Shown piece by piece: positions 43,262 to 53,428 of a stretch of 56,719 nt of DNA. Each line of letters opens with the position of its first letter. Position 1 is the stretch's first letter. Below the pieces are notes generated by a model. That model worked only from the letters and a program-made list of their open reading frames with translations, was not told the origin of the DNA and searched no databases. Where the stretch lies: the NCBI GenBank assembly GCA_902776545.1, contig CACYQO010000011.1, forward strand, positions 1 to 56,719. Reading direction: 5' to 3'. Both the position numbers and the translations under genes were made by a program. Origin of the DNA: an uncultured Prevotellaceae bacterium (GTDB lineage Bacteria; Bacteroidota; Bacteroidia; Bacteroidales; Bacteroidaceae).

Positions 43262-44176
43262 TTACACGTCGATGATGTCCATTTCATTCGTCAGACGGGT
43301 GTTTTCAAACACGGCCTTCGCCTCTTCCAACAATACATTCTCGTCGTTATAGCGCGAACTATAATGGCCCAGCAATAACTGTCCCACCCCGGCATCTCTG
43401 GCCACCATCGCAGCTTGTCGCGCAGTAGAGTGACAATATTTCTCAGCAGACAGGATTTTGTCCTCACCATAGGTGCTCTCGTGATACAGGGTACTCACGC
43501 CCTTTATCAGTTCATGCAACGTGGGGATATATCTGGTGTCGCTGCAATAGGCGTAGCTTCTGGGCGCATCGGCAGGCTCGACCAGTCTCTCGTTGGGAAT
43601 CACATCGCCATCCTCTGTCGTCCAATCTGCCCCCATCTTGATGTTGTTGATCTGACTGCGTGGCACCCCATAGGCCTCCAACATTTCAGGACGGATATGG
43701 GGCAGCAGGGCCTTCTCTCGGATGAGATAGCCGCAGGTAGGCATACGGTGTTCCAGGGGAATCGTCTCCACGGTGATGCTGTTATCCTCGTAGACGATGG
43801 CCTGCTTAGTGGCATCTACAGGATGGAAAACCACTTCAAAACCCAGGTCATGAGTGAAGAAGACAATCTGATCGTTCAACATGAGCCCCAGCGCCTCATG
43901 AGCATAGATATGGAGAGGAGCTGTACGACCTAAAAGTCCGAAGGTGGAGATCATCCCGATAAGGCCGAAGCAATGGTCACCATGCAAATGAGAGATGAAC
44001 ACCCTACTGAGTTTAGCGAAGTGCAAATGACACTTCCGCATCTGCGTCTGCGTTCCTTCTGCACAGTCAAGCATCAACAACCTGTCCCTCACCTCCACGA
44101 GTTGTGAGGAACCATTGTGACGAAGGGTGGGAAGCGCACTTCCACACCCTAAGATATGTACCCTGAAAGGCTCCAC
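43262..44176 (-). CDS. rnz: Ribonuclease Z
   Basis: Metallo-beta-lactamase-fold endonuclease that matures tRNA 3' ends. The 304 residues are normal. LGCGSALPTLRHNGSS opens the family, LLMLDCAEGTQTQM follows, and FISHLHGDHCFGL (His63, His65, Asp67, His68) binds the zinc ions. Later zinc ligands and motifs: PLEHRMPTCGYLI, YCSDTRY, LYHESTY and LLGHYSSRY. Begins three bases after the lipoprotein gene's stop on the same strand. Confidence 0.95.
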   Translation of the reverse strand: MEPFRVHILGCGSALPTLRHNGSSQLVEVRDRLLMLDCAEGTQTQMRKCHLHFAKLSRVFISHLHGDHCFGLIGMISTFGLLGRTAPLHIYAHEALGLMLNDQIVFFTHDLGFEVVFHPVDATKQAIVYEDNSITVETIPLEHRMPTCGYLIREKALLPHIRPEMLEAYGVPRSQINNIKMGADWTTEDGDVIPNERLVEPADAPRSYAYCSDTRYIPTLHELIKGVSTLYHESTYGEDKILSAEKYCHSTARQAAMVARDAGVGQLLLGHYSSRYNDENVLLEEAKAVFENTRLTNEMDIIDV

Positions 44177-44179
44177 GAT

Positions 44180-44869
44180 TTAAATTTTATTAAACTCATC
44201 ACTGGTCTCTTCCAATTCTAGTCCGTGGAGATCCACCTTGGGCTTCGGCTTCCAACGGCTATACTCGAAGGTCTCGGTCTCGTCACGGGGCTTGCCCAGC
44301 GTCTTGTAAGCCAATGTGTCAGCACCAAGGGTCAGGATCTCATAACGATTCGATTCTTCCTCGTCACCACCACCTTCACGCATGAGTTCGATCTCCAACT
44401 CACCATTGAAAATCTTCCAAGTGCGATAGACGATTACCGACTGGTCGATGCTCTCTGCCACACCACCCTCTTTGATGCGGATGCCTATCTCAGCACTGCC
44501 GTCGATGGGGTCTGGCATCACCCAGTCGCCCATTAGCGTATTCAGGTTAATCACGAGCAGAGCGTTCTTCTTGAGAGAGTCGGCCAACACTGCTACACGG
44601 TCTGCCACCTGAAGACCTCCCAGTACCTTTCCAGCATCCTGGGCCCTGGTAAGACTCAGCGACAGGGTGTCACCGTTGTCGGTAATCAGCTCCAACGTAT
44701 TCATGGCCGTTCCATCCGCACAGACACCATAAATGGTCTGGTCTCTGAACACGGAAACATCCGTTTTTTCCGTCTCCTGTGTCTCCTCGACCTGTGCCTG
44801 TTGTTTACCACCACAGCTGCCAAACACCATTGCCGCAGCCACCATCAAAAAAAGACCTGTTTTCTTCAT
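44180..44869 (-). CDS. Lipocalin-like lipoprotein
   Basis: 229 residues. Lipobox VFGSC with the lipid cysteine at about 19, followed by GGKQQAQVEETQETEKTD, an acidic linker. Two beta domains follow: residues 40-120 (YGVCADGTAMNTLELITDNGDTLSLSL, then VADRVAVLADSL) and a C-terminal lipocalin-like part (LMGDWVMPDPIDGSAEIGIRIKEGG, VIVYRTWKIFNGELEIEL, RYEILTLGADTLAYKT). Similar Bacteroidetes lipoproteins are annotated as lipocalin family. Ligand unknown. A 9-base word island precedes it. Confidence 0.68.
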   Translation of the reverse strand: MKKTGLFLMVAAAMVFGSCGGKQQAQVEETQETEKTDVSVFRDQTIYGVCADGTAMNTLELITDNGDTLSLSLTRAQDAGKVLGGLQVADRVAVLADSLKKNALLVINLNTLMGDWVMPDPIDGSAEIGIRIKEGGVAESIDQSVIVYRTWKIFNGELEIELMREGGGDEEESNRYEILTLGADTLAYKTLGKPRDETETFEYSRWKPKPKVDLHGLELEETSDEFNKI

Positions 44870-44871
44870 AT

Positions 44872-44900
44872 TAATTCGTGTAATTCGTGAAATTCGTTGT
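44872..44900. repeat. 9-base word island AATTCGTGT
   Basis: Three units (AATTCGTGT, AATTCGTGA, AATTCGTTG) in the spacer between mazG and the lipoprotein gene; the word is the inverse of that at 14813-14890. Confidence 0.82.
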
Positions 44901-44909
44901 CTTAAAAAA

Positions 44910-45788
44910 TCATTTTGTTTTTGCCTCCTGCCAAAGCTTCTCCATTTCCTCGAGTGTCATCTCCGTCAGGGGTTTTCCTACTCTAATGCTGTGTTCCTCG
45001 ATATAATTAAACCGTTCGATAAACTTCCGGTTCGTCATTTCCAGGGCATTATCAGGGTTCAGTTTATACAGTCTCGCTGCATTAATGACGGCGAAGAGGA
45101 AATCTCCCAACTCCTCCGTCGAACGTTCCTTATCATCCTTGTTCAACTCTGCCTCCAGTTCGTCAAGTTCCTCACGCACCTTCAGCCACACATCCTCACG
45201 TTTCTCCCAGTCAAAGCCCACGTTCCTGGCCTTGTCCTGGATCCTATACGCCTTGATGACACTGGGCAATGCTGCCGGCACACCCGACAGCACCCTTTCA
45301 TTTCCGTCCTTCTCCTTCAACTTAATCTGCTCCCAGTTTTGCAGAACCTGACTCACCGTTGTCACTATCTCTTCTTGAGTATTCTCATTCCTCCTTCCTC
45401 CTTCCTCATTCCTCGAAAAATCTCCTCCTTCCTCAAAAATCGTCTTCGGTTCCTCAGCATCAATCTGCGAAGGATGATAAACATGCGGATGCCTTGTGAT
45501 CATCTTCTTCGTCAGGGCGTCACACACGTCCGCCATATCAAACTGTCCCTGTTCCTCCGCAATCTTCGCATAAAAACAGATATGCAAAAGCACGTCACCT
45601 AACTCCTTACAGATGTCATGGATATCGTTCTTGATCAGGGCGTCGCAGAGCTCGTAGGTCTCTTCGATTGTATTGGGCCTCAGACTCTCGTTCGTTTGTT
45701 TCTTGTCCCACGGACAATTCGCCCTCAACGCGTCGAGCACGTCAAGGAAACGACCGAAAGCCTTCATTTTTTCCTCTTTTGTATGCAT
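44910..45788 (-). CDS. mazG: MazG nucleoside triphosphate pyrophosphohydrolase with enlarged linker
   Basis: Hydrolyses NTPs to NMP and pyrophosphate in nucleotide-pool cleaning. 292 residues against about 260 usual. Two MazG domains: LRANCPWDKKQTNESLRPNTIEETYEL with the acidic helix KELGDVLLHICFYAKIAEEQG (about 13-85), and KAYRIQDKARNVGFDW with EELDELEAELN and STEELGDFLFAVINAARLY (about 180-260). Between TRHPHVYHP and QVLQNWEQIK the linker has grown to about 45 residues and contains NEEGGRRNENTQEE, encoded by 7-base words (45386-45435). The catalytic halves are intact. Confidence 0.93.
   Translation of the reverse strand: MHTKEEKMKAFGRFLDVLDALRANCPWDKKQTNESLRPNTIEETYELCDALIKNDIHDICKELGDVLLHICFYAKIAEEQGQFDMADVCDALTKKMITRHPHVYHPSQIDAEEPKTIFEEGGDFSRNEEGGRRNENTQEEIVTTVSQVLQNWEQIKLKEKDGNERVLSGVPAALPSVIKAYRIQDKARNVGFDWEKREDVWLKVREELDELEAELNKDDKERSTEELGDFLFAVINAARLYKLNPDNALEMTNRKFIERFNYIEEHSIRVGKPLTEMTLEEMEKLWQEAKTK
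45386..45435. repeat. Tandem 7-base words CCTTCCT inside mazG
   Basis: CATTCCT, CCTTCCT, CCTTCCT, CATTCCT, then a broken second run at 45423-45435. Translated in frame as a Glu/Gly/Arg/Asn linker. Confidence 0.85.
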
Positions 45789-45823
45789 AATACATTAATA
45801 ATTGGGGCAAAGATACAAAATAA

Positions 45824-45851
45824 TTGAGAATTGAGAATTGAAAATTAGAAT
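45824..45851. repeat. 7-base word island TTGAGAA, mazG-valS spacer
   Basis: Three to four units between the divergent starts. One unit contributes the TTG at 45838-45840, 18 bases before the TAATTTTG box (45859-45866) of valS, so the island may form part of the valS promoter. Confidence 0.8.
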
Positions 45852-45898
45852 TTTTATGTAATTTTGCACCGATTTTTGAAAATAATTAAACATAAAGC

Positions 45899-48613
45899 AT
45901 GGAACTTGCAAGTAAATACGACCCAAAAGAGGTCGAATCGAAATGGTATCAGTACTGGCTTGACCACAAACTCTTCGCCAGCAAACCCGACGGACGTGAA
46001 CCCTATACGATAGTCATCCCCCCACCCAATGTGACGGGTGTGCTCCACATGGGACACATGCTTAACAATACCATCCAGGACATCCTGGTGCGTCGTGCCC
46101 GTATGGAGGGTAAGAATGCCCTGTGGGTACCTGGCACCGACCATGCCTCCATCGCCACGGAGGCAAAGGTGGTGAAGAAACTCGCCAGTGAGGGCATCAA
46201 GAAACACGACCTCACCCGTGAACAGTTCCTCGAGCATGCCTGGGCCTGGACCCACGAGCACGGCGGCATTATCCTCCAGCAGCTGCGTCGCTTAGGTGCC
46301 AGCTGCGACTGGGATCGCACTGCCTTCACCATGGACGAGAAGCGTTCCGAGAGCGTCATCAAGGTCTTCGTCGACCTCTATAACAAAGGTCTCATCTACC
46401 GTGGTCTGCGTATGGTGAACTGGGATCCCAAGGCCCTCACCGCCCTCTCCACCGAGGAAGTCATCTACAAAGAGGAGCAGAGCCACCTCTTCCATCTGAA
46501 GTACTACGTGGCCGATCTGGAGGCCCTCGACAATGAGGAAGTCCTCAAGGCTGATGGCAATATCATCCACAAGGATGCTAAGGGCTACTACGCTGTCGTG
46601 GCCACCACCCGTCCTGAAACGATCATGGGCGATACCGCCATGTGTATCAACCCCAAGGACCCGAAGAACCAGTGGCTCAAGGGCCGCAAGGTCATCGTAC
46701 CTCTGGTGAACCGTGTCATCCCCGTCATCGAAGACCGTTATGTGGACATCGAATTTGGTACTGGCTGTCTGAAAGTCACCCCGGCCCACGACACCAACGA
46801 CTATATGCTCGGTAAGACGCACAACCTCGAGACCATCGACATCTTCAATCCCGACGGTACCATCTCCGACCAGTCACCCATCTACGTGGGCATGGATCGC
46901 ATGGACTGCCGTAAGCAGATTGCCAAGGATCTTCAGGAGGCTGGTCTCATGGAGAAGATTGAGGACTACACCAACAAGGTGGGCTATTCAGAACGAAACC
47001 CAGACACACCCATTGAGCCCCGTCTCTCGCTTCAGTGGTTCCTCAAGATGCAGCACTTTGCAGACATCGCCCTGCCCCCGGTGCTCAACGGTGAACTGAA
47101 ATTCTATCCGCAGAAATACGTGAACACCTATAAGAATTGGCTGGAGAACATCCAAGACTGGTGTATCTCGCGCCAACTGTGGTGGGGTCACCGCATTCCG
47201 GCCTATTATTATAATGAGGAAGGCGATTTTGTGGTTGCCGAGACACGGGAAAAAGCACTGGAACTGGCTCAGCAGAAGGATCCGAAGATTACCGACACTG
47301 ACCTCCGTCAGGAAGAGGACGCCCTCGACACCTGGTTCTCCTCATGGCTCTGGCCCATCTCCCTCTTCGACGGTATTAACAATCCTGGCAACGAGGAGCT
47401 CAAATACTATTACCCAACCAATGTCCTCGTGACAGGTCCCGACATCATCTTCTTCTGGGTATCCCGAATGATCATGTCCGGTTACGAGTATGTGGGTGAC
47501 ATGCCTTTCAGAAGCGTTTACTTTACAGGTATCGTTCGCGACAAGCTCGGTCGTAAGATGTCGAAGTCACTCGGCAACAGCCCCGACCCCATTGAACTCA
47601 TCGAGAAGTTCGGTGCCGACGGTGTGCGTATGGGTATGATGCTCTCTGCCCCCGCAGGCAACGACATCCTCTTCGACGAAGCCCTCTGCGAACAGGGACG
47701 AAACTTCAACAACAAGATCTGGAATGCCTTCCGTCTTGTGAAGAGTTGGAAAGTCGCAGAAAGTTCCGTTAGCGGCTGTACTACAGCCGCCAACCAGATT
47801 GCCACCGCCTGGTTCGAAGCCAAACTCCGCGAGACCAATGCCGAGGTCGACGATCTCTTCAAAAAATTCCGTATCTCCGAAGCTCTCATGGCAGTCTATA
47901 AGCTCTTCTGGGATGAGTTCTCTTCCTGGTACCTGGAAATGGTGAAACCTGCCTATGTCAATGGTGAAGCACAACCCGTCGACCGTGAGACCTACGACAA
48001 GACACTCCATTTCTTCGAGCAGCTGCTGAAGATGCTGCATCCCTTCATGCCCTTCATCACCGAAGAGCTCTGGCAGCACCTCTACGACCGTCAGGACGGC
48101 GAGAGCATCATGCGCGACAAATTGGAGATTCCCGCTCCTACGGCAGCAGACAGCCAGCTCGCCGCTCAGATTGAGAGTGTGAAGCAGATCGTCTCCGGTG
48201 TGCGTATGGTTCGTTCTTCGAAGAACATTGCCCCGAAGGAGCAACTCGAACTGCAGGCGGTAGGCCAAAACGACTTCGAAGCCTTCAATAACGTCATCGT
48301 CAAGATGGCGAACCTTTCTGCCATCACGGTGGTGGTAGAGAAAGATCCCACGGCATCTACCTTCATGGTGGGCACAGACGAATTTGCTGTACCTCTGGGT
48401 AACATGATTGATGTCGAGGCAGAGATCCAAAAGATGGAGGCTCAGTTGCAGCATCTCGAAGGTTTCCTCGCTGGTGTGAAGAAGAAGCTCTCCAATGAGC
48501 GTTTCGTCGCCAACGCCCCCGAAGCTGTCGTCGCCCTCGAACGTAAAAAGCAGTCCGATGCTGAAGAGAAAATCGCTTCTCTCCAGGCCTCCATTGCTGC
48601 TCTCCGCAAATAG
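45899..48613 (+). CDS. valS: Valyl-tRNA synthetase
   Basis: Class I synthetase that charges tRNA-Val. 904 residues, normal for bacteria. [20 protein letters not shown] (HIGH-type motif near 50) and [13 protein letters not shown] (KMSKS near 556) form the ATP site. The editing domain lies between ([23 protein letters not shown]), the anticodon-binding helices follow, and the last 70 residues form the tRNA-binding coiled coil ([27 protein letters not shown]). Divergent from mazG with a small repeat-bearing promoter region; closed by a bidirectional terminator. Confidence 0.97.
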   Translation: MELASKYDPKEVESKWYQYWLDHKLFASKPDGREPYTIVIPPPNVTGVLHMGHMLNNTIQDILVRRARMEGKNALWVPGTDHASIATEAKVVKKLASEGIKKHDLTREQFLEHAWAWTHEHGGIILQQLRRLGASCDWDRTAFTMDEKRSESVIKVFVDLYNKGLIYRGLRMVNWDPKALTALSTEEVIYKEEQSHLFHLKYYVADLEALDNEEVLKADGNIIHKDAKGYYAVVATTRPETIMGDTAMCINPKDPKNQWLKGRKVIVPLVNRVIPVIEDRYVDIEFGTGCLKVTPAHDTNDYMLGKTHNLETIDIFNPDGTISDQSPIYVGMDRMDCRKQIAKDLQEAGLMEKIEDYTNKVGYSERNPDTPIEPRLSLQWFLKMQHFADIALPPVLNGELKFYPQKYVNTYKNWLENIQDWCISRQLWWGHRIPAYYYNEEGDFVVAETREKALELAQQKDPKITDTDLRQEEDALDTWFSSWLWPISLFDGINNPGNEELKYYYPTNVLVTGPDIIFFWVSRMIMSGYEYVGDMPFRSVYFTGIVRDKLGRKMSKSLGNSPDPIELIEKFGADGVRMGMMLSAPAGNDILFDEALCEQGRNFNNKIWNAFRLVKSWKVAESSVSGCTTAANQIATAWFEAKLRETNAEVDDLFKKFRISEALMAVYKLFWDEFSSWYLEMVKPAYVNGEAQPVDRETYDKTLHFFEQLLKMLHPFMPFITEELWQHLYDRQDGESIMRDKLEIPAPTAADSQLAAQIESVKQIVSGVRMVRSSKNIAPKEQLELQAVGQNDFEAFNNVIVKMANLSAITVVVEKDPTASTFMVGTDEFAVPLGNMIDVEAEIQKMEAQLQHLEGFLAGVKKKLSNERFVANAPEAVVALERKKQSDAEEKIASLQASIAALRK

Positions 48614-48635
48614 TATCACTTATTGGTACAATAAA

Positions 48636-48680
48636 ACAACAGCAGCTATAACTTCTTACGAAGCATATAGCTGCTGTTGT
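48636..48680. terminator. Bidirectional terminator between valS and the glycosyltransferase
   Basis: Fifteen perfect pairs (48636-48650 with 48666-48680) and a 15-base loop, A/T-rich at the base on both sides; it separates convergent genes. Confidence 0.88.
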
Positions 48681-48701
48681 CATAATATAAATATCAAGTT
48701 T

Positions 48702-49838
48702 TCAATTATCCTTGATAAGACTCTCGTATATCTCCAGATGTTTTTGCACGACCTTGTCTAATGAGAACTCCCGTTCTGCCTTCTCTCTTGCAGCCTTGCC
48801 CATCTTGATACGAAGATCTTTATCCTCAATCAGGATTCGTAACTTCTCTGCCAAAGCATCGCTATCCTTGACAGGGACCAAGAAGCCATTCACGCCGTCG
48901 TCCACCACATCCTTACAGCCGATACTGTCACAAGTGATAATCGGACGGCCTGAGGCACAAGCCTCAATCAGCGACTTCGGTACCCCCTCACGATACCAGC
49001 TGGGGAAAGCCACTATACTTGACTTCTGCAACAGATCCCTCACATCACTGCAGAACCCGAGCCACTGGATATAACTACCGTCGCAGTGCGACCGTAACTC
49101 TTCCTCTGTCAACGAATTGGGCGTAGTAGACAATCTCCCGCAAAGCCAAAAGACTATCTTACCTTCATAATCCTTACGGAGTCTCTCTGCGGCCTCAATG
49201 AGCACCATAGTACCCTTTTCGCGCACCATCCTGGCCGTGAAGATAATATGCATCACATCATCGGTCATGACGGAATCAGGAATATATACAAAATCCTTCA
49301 GATCAACACCAGAGCCTTTGATAAAGGCACTCTGTTCCGGATTAACGACCTGAAACTTATAGAACAGTCCCTCGTCCTCATGGTTCTGGAAAATCACCAC
49401 CACGTTCTTGCGAGAGTTTGAAAACCTCATAACTCGCATCACAGCCTTTGCCATCATTGACGGTTGGGTACCATTGAACAGCGTTCCTAATCCACTGACC
49501 GCATTCACGACGCCATGCACACCAGCCAGCCTCGCTGCCAATCCACCCCACAAGATGTTTTTCAATCCCACATGATGAACCACAGCATCCTTATTCCTGC
49601 GATACAGTCTGAACAGGAACCAACAAGTCTTTAGTTCCTGCATGATGTTCTCTCCCGTTGGATTGATCGGCAGATCCATCATCTTCAGGTGCAAAGCCTC
49701 CACATCCTTCCTTTGTCCCGTGTCCTTACATACAATCGTCACATCCCAGCCCGCTTGCTGTGCAGCCACAGCAATGTCTTTCCGATGCGACAGGAAGAAT
49801 CTGTCCTCATTCACGACAAGTAAAAGTTTCTGATTCAT
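48702..49838 (-). CDS. Family 4 glycosyltransferase of the surface-polymer locus
   Basis: 378-residue GT-B retaining glycosyltransferase. The N-terminal domain opens KLLLVVNEDRFFLSHR; the C-terminal domain has IIFTARMVREKGTMVLIEAAERL and the donor-binding EGVPKSLIEACASGRPIITCD (E-x7-E, about 283-303). VVNAVSGLGTLFNGTQ is typical of undecaprenyl-linked glycan GT4 enzymes. It is the last gene of a minus-strand run from 56.6 kb and overlaps the preceding gene by four bases. Confidence 0.88.
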   Translation of the reverse strand: MNQKLLLVVNEDRFFLSHRKDIAVAAQQAGWDVTIVCKDTGQRKDVEALHLKMMDLPINPTGENIMQELKTCWFLFRLYRRNKDAVVHHVGLKNILWGGLAARLAGVHGVVNAVSGLGTLFNGTQPSMMAKAVMRVMRFSNSRKNVVVIFQNHEDEGLFYKFQVVNPEQSAFIKGSGVDLKDFVYIPDSVMTDDVMHIIFTARMVREKGTMVLIEAAERLRKDYEGKIVFWLCGRLSTTPNSLTEEELRSHCDGSYIQWLGFCSDVRDLLQKSSIVAFPSWYREGVPKSLIEACASGRPIITCDSIGCKDVVDDGVNGFLVPVKDSDALAEKLRILIEDKDLRIKMGKAAREKAEREFSLDKVVQKHLEIYESLIKDN

Positions 49839-50734
49839 ATTTGATTCTTCAAAACAGTAACCAAATCTTTAGTAAACTCGTCTGCGCCTCGCGCATTCAT
49901 ATGATTTCCATTTTTGAAATATTCATCATGGTGAACGTATTTCGGATCATTAGAGAAATCAACAAATGGGATTCCTCGCTCTCTACATATTTCTTTAACT
50001 GGCTGAAACTGAAGCGTGTCCATGCCATACCAAATTGGTGAGACGACAAAGTACAATTTAACCCCATCCAGTTCATCTATCAACTTGTTGATATAATCCA
50101 GTTTAACTTTATCAACAACAGATGCTTCCCCTTTTCCGACATCCATCTTTATTTTTGTTCTATTCAACTCACCCTTAAGCGGAACAAAACCATCAACCTT
50201 AGCATCAGATATAGGATGCAAATAATCAGCCATCAACTCAATAATCCTTGAATTATAGCGATATAATTGGCTTACCATTTTGTATTTTTCAGTTGGATCA
50301 ACACTTTCAAAAATACCTGCTATACCATCTCTTTCATAATGCTGTTTTAACCAAGTCAAGTAGCGGTGGTTGTCATCACCAATAAAAAAGTCAACATCAG
50401 GATAAATGTCATAAATCACGACTTTAGGTCTCTTTCTCTCATCTATCATCCTCAGTCTTCCATAGTTCAGTATGATACCATTACCCATCTGCCCTGAATT
50501 ATAGCAGGAAATGCCCAATGAGTCCGTAATAATCTGAGGGTTGTAATGTCTTACACATCGTGAGGATCCCATCAACAGGCAATCAGTTTCCAAACTATCG
50601 CAAATGTACGCGTCTCTTTGAGTAAACCCACCCTTAGCATGTTGGGCGAAATACCCCAAAGCAAAACCAAAAAGCACATCCGCCACTATTACCAAAGCGA
50701 AGAAGAAGGCTATCTTTATAACGAATCGTTTCAT
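49835..50734 (-). CDS. SGNH/DHHW-like membrane-anchored protein
   Basis: 299 residues from ATG 50734 (MKRFVIKIAFFFALVIVADVLFGFALG, a signal anchor). The soluble domain begins with CLLMGSSRCVRHYNP, a serine motif like block I of SGNH esterases, and ends with GNHMNARGADEFTKDL, where His lies in an N-H-x-N context like the D/N-x-x-H block. Such proteins pair with MBOAT acyltransferases in polysaccharide acetylation (as AlgX/AlgJ-type with AlgI). It follows the MBOAT gene by four bases, which supports that role. Confidence 0.68.
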   Translation of the reverse strand: MKRFVIKIAFFFALVIVADVLFGFALGYFAQHAKGGFTQRDAYICDSLETDCLLMGSSRCVRHYNPQIITDSLGISCYNSGQMGNGIILNYGRLRMIDERKRPKVVIYDIYPDVDFFIGDDNHRYLTWLKQHYERDGIAGIFESVDPTEKYKMVSQLYRYNSRIIELMADYLHPISDAKVDGFVPLKGELNRTKIKMDVGKGEASVVDKVKLDYINKLIDELDGVKLYFVVSPIWYGMDTLQFQPVKEICRERGIPFVDFSNDPKYVHHDEYFKNGNHMNARGADEFTKDLVTVLKNQI

Positions 50735-50738
50735 GAAG

Positions 50739-52154
50739 TTAGAAATTAGCGTAAATAAACTGACCTGCATCAAACACGCCTGTCAACAAAATTAGGATGA
50801 TAACAGAAAGATAAGAGGCCCATCTTACTATATGGCTTTTATTCTCGAAGAGTCTCAACTTATTGGGAGCAAATTCATCAGTCCAGTCTTTGATGAAGAG
50901 TAATATTGTACCTATCATCATCAGAACAAAAATGTGCTTTGAAGTAATTTCAAGTACCATAGACTGATGCACGTCAAATATATGCGCTATCACACCACAG
51001 GCATCACCCAAAGAAGGCATACAAACAAATATCATGGAAAAGTTCACCAACTGGAAGGTAATGAAGATCTTTATCGATTTACCAAACCATCCATATTCAC
51101 ACTTCTGTTGCCCAATGGCTTTTTCTATAATCTGAATTATGCCATGCCACATACCCCATACGATAAATGTCCAATTGGCTCCATGCCAGATACCACTCAC
51201 TAAGAAAGTCACAAAAATATTCCAATAATTCCTCAGTTTTGAGCATCTACTACCTCCCATGGGGATATAAACATAATCCTTCAACCATGTACAAAGCGAG
51301 ATATGCCACCTATGCCAGAAGTCTGTTACACTCACTGCAAAATAGGGTCTGCAGAAGTTCTTTGTCAACTCAAAGCCAAGGATTTTTCCGACACCTATCG
51401 CCATAAGTGAGTATCCTGCTAAGTCTGCATAAATCTGGATGGTATAGAAGAGGCTTGCAACAAAGCAGGTCACGCCAGTATAGTTCATATAGTTGGGTAG
51501 CACAGTGTCCACGTACAGTCCCACACGGTCAGCCACGACTACCTTCATAAACATACCCCATAATAACATCTTCAACCCTTCAACAGCTTTTCCATAATCA
51601 AAATATGGCCTTAGGTTCTTCAATTGAGGGATAATCAATGAGGCTTTGTTGATAGGACCAGACAATATGGATGGGAAGAAAGATATAAACAATGCGTATG
51701 TCAGGAAATCCTTTTCTGCCTCAATCTTTTTATAATACACATCAAAGAGATAGCCTATTGCTTGGAAGGTGAAATAAGAAATACCTATAGGTATAGCCCA
51801 ATTTAAACCTTGAAGGTCATAGCGCAGACCTAAAATTGAAAGAACAGCATAGACCTGTTCATTAATAAAGTTAAAGTACTTGAAGAATAATAGCGGTAGT
51901 AAAGAAAATGCTCCCCCCAAAAACACTATTTGCTTCTTCTTTTCACTCCTCTCGACAAGCCTTGCACTAAAGTAGGTTACGAGTGTTACACCAAGTAATA
52001 TCAGCGTATACACGGGCTTCCAGTTGGCATAGAGCAGGTAGCTCACCAGTAACAGATACCCATTCCTCCATTTGCACATCTTTGCCGGTATCACATAATA
52101 CAGCAAAAACAGCAGAGGAAAAAGGACTATGAAGTTGAATGAATTAAATGTCAT
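50739..52154 (-). CDS. MBOAT-family O-acyltransferase (AlgI-like)
   Basis: 471 residues from ATG 52154 (MTFNSFNFIVLFPLLF); upstream in-frame codons overlap the preceding gene. About eleven membrane segments. SYFTFQAIGYLFDVYY, FFPSILSGPINKA, VTDFWHRWHISLCTWLKDYVYIPMGGSR and FLVSGIWHGANWTFIVWG with the catalytic histidine (near 329) define AlgI/DltB-like enzymes, which move acyl groups across the inner membrane onto sugars. Forms a pair with the SGNH-like gene. Confidence 0.9.
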   Translation of the reverse strand: MTFNSFNFIVLFPLLFLLYYVIPAKMCKWRNGYLLLVSYLLYANWKPVYTLILLGVTLVTYFSARLVERSEKKKQIVFLGGAFSLLPLLFFKYFNFINEQVYAVLSILGLRYDLQGLNWAIPIGISYFTFQAIGYLFDVYYKKIEAEKDFLTYALFISFFPSILSGPINKASLIIPQLKNLRPYFDYGKAVEGLKMLLWGMFMKVVVADRVGLYVDTVLPNYMNYTGVTCFVASLFYTIQIYADLAGYSLMAIGVGKILGFELTKNFCRPYFAVSVTDFWHRWHISLCTWLKDYVYIPMGGSRCSKLRNYWNIFVTFLVSGIWHGANWTFIVWGMWHGIIQIIEKAIGQQKCEYGWFGKSIKIFITFQLVNFSMIFVCMPSLGDACGVIAHIFDVHQSMVLEITSKHIFVLMMIGTILLFIKDWTDEFAPNKLRLFENKSHIVRWASYLSVIILILLTGVFDAGQFIYANF

Positions 52155-52155
52155 A

Positions 52156-53412
52156 TCAATGCTCAATAATTCTATTTTCTCTTATGTCATGTTGCTTCAC
52201 CCTAATTGTCTCTATAGGCTGTTGGACATTCTTTCCAACTATTTTTTTAGCAGTATTCTTTAACGTAAAGGCCACACTCTTTTCAATATTAATAGTGTTA
52301 CCCTTAACCACTAAATTGGATATATCAGAAGAACATATCGCAGCCTTTTCGTTCGTCACATTTATGGTACAATTCTCTATAGAAACACGTTCACAACTTT
52401 TCATCCGAATCGGATATTTACTTAATGCATTGAGTTTACAGTTTCGAATCTTCACCTGTCCAATATTCTTTTTTTCCACATTTTTTTTCCCAATCGTTGC
52501 CAATACTCCACCCTCACACGCTACTGTTTCCACATTCTCTATTGTAATATGGTTAACCGTATCATTAGCATTTGGTTCCAAATCAATGGCATATTCAGGT
52601 TTTGTTCCGCTGACATTTGATATCTTGCAGTTTCTTATGACGACATCATCAGCCTTTGTAACTGATATTCCCTGCCTACGACCATGATCCAGCCAACAAT
52701 TCTCTATCGTCACATTCTTTGAGTTTCCACCTACATAAATGCAGTCGCCCCAGCAGTCTTTTATTGTAAGACCCCGAACAGAAGAATTGGTCGCACCGTG
52801 AAAACGAATACCCATACCCCATTCGCCATCAGTTCCCAAATGCGTATGTTTATCCCCTATAATGCTACCATTACCGCTAATTATTATATGATTACCTTTA
52901 GCACGGACAATGTCACATCTTGGGAATGCATTAGGTCGAAGTCGAATCGAACCTTGAATAATCAACGTAGAATTACTTGGAACAGTTAGACAAACATCAG
53001 CATTCTTATGAGCCGTAACATAATAGTCACCTTTTTCTATAACAATGGTATTTTGTACTTTTGAATGAGCCAAAGCCAAAACGTCTTTTAAGGCATTATC
53101 ATAAGACAGATCAGTAAACATCGACGTACTGATCTCAGGAACATTCCATGAACCTTTAATTTGAACTCGATCAAAAACCTTTCCAGAACACTTGAGTTTT
53201 GTTTGATTTCCAATTAGCGTACCATTTTTGATTCTTCCTCCCTCCACCTCAAGTGTAAAACCCTTGGGGAGATTTATGTTAGCTCCATGTAAATCTACTT
53301 CTGTTGATACGACAAGACTATTATTCCTTATTTCGCCTATTTGTTGAGCAAAGCAAAACGAATCATTCAACAAAAAGCACATCAAGAGGAAAAAACAATT
53401 ATTCCTTAACAT
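52156..53412 (-). CDS. Secreted right-handed beta-helix protein
   Basis: 418 residues with a signal peptide (FFLLMCFLLNDSFCFAQQ). From about residue 90 it shows repeated short strands of pectate-lyase-like beta helix: NHIIISGNGSIIGD, SSVRGLTIKDCWGDCIYVGG, KNVTIENCWLDHGRRQGISV, DVVIRNCKISNVSG, HITIENVETVACEGG and later turns, each ending near an asparagine ladder. GDCIYVGG/DHGRRQG resembles glycan lyase or epimerase turns, but catalytic residues cannot be assigned. It may process or bind the polymer made by this locus. Ends two bases from the MBOAT start. Confidence 0.8.
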   Translation of the reverse strand: MLRNNCFFLLMCFLLNDSFCFAQQIGEIRNNSLVVSTEVDLHGANINLPKGFTLEVEGGRIKNGTLIGNQTKLKCSGKVFDRVQIKGSWNVPEISTSMFTDLSYDNALKDVLALAHSKVQNTIVIEKGDYYVTAHKNADVCLTVPSNSTLIIQGSIRLRPNAFPRCDIVRAKGNHIIISGNGSIIGDKHTHLGTDGEWGMGIRFHGATNSSVRGLTIKDCWGDCIYVGGNSKNVTIENCWLDHGRRQGISVTKADDVVIRNCKISNVSGTKPEYAIDLEPNANDTVNHITIENVETVACEGGVLATIGKKNVEKKNIGQVKIRNCKLNALSKYPIRMKSCERVSIENCTINVTNEKAAICSSDISNLVVKGNTINIEKSVAFTLKNTAKKIVGKNVQQPIETIRVKQHDIRENRIIEH

Positions 53413-53428
53413 AAGTAACTAAACGATT

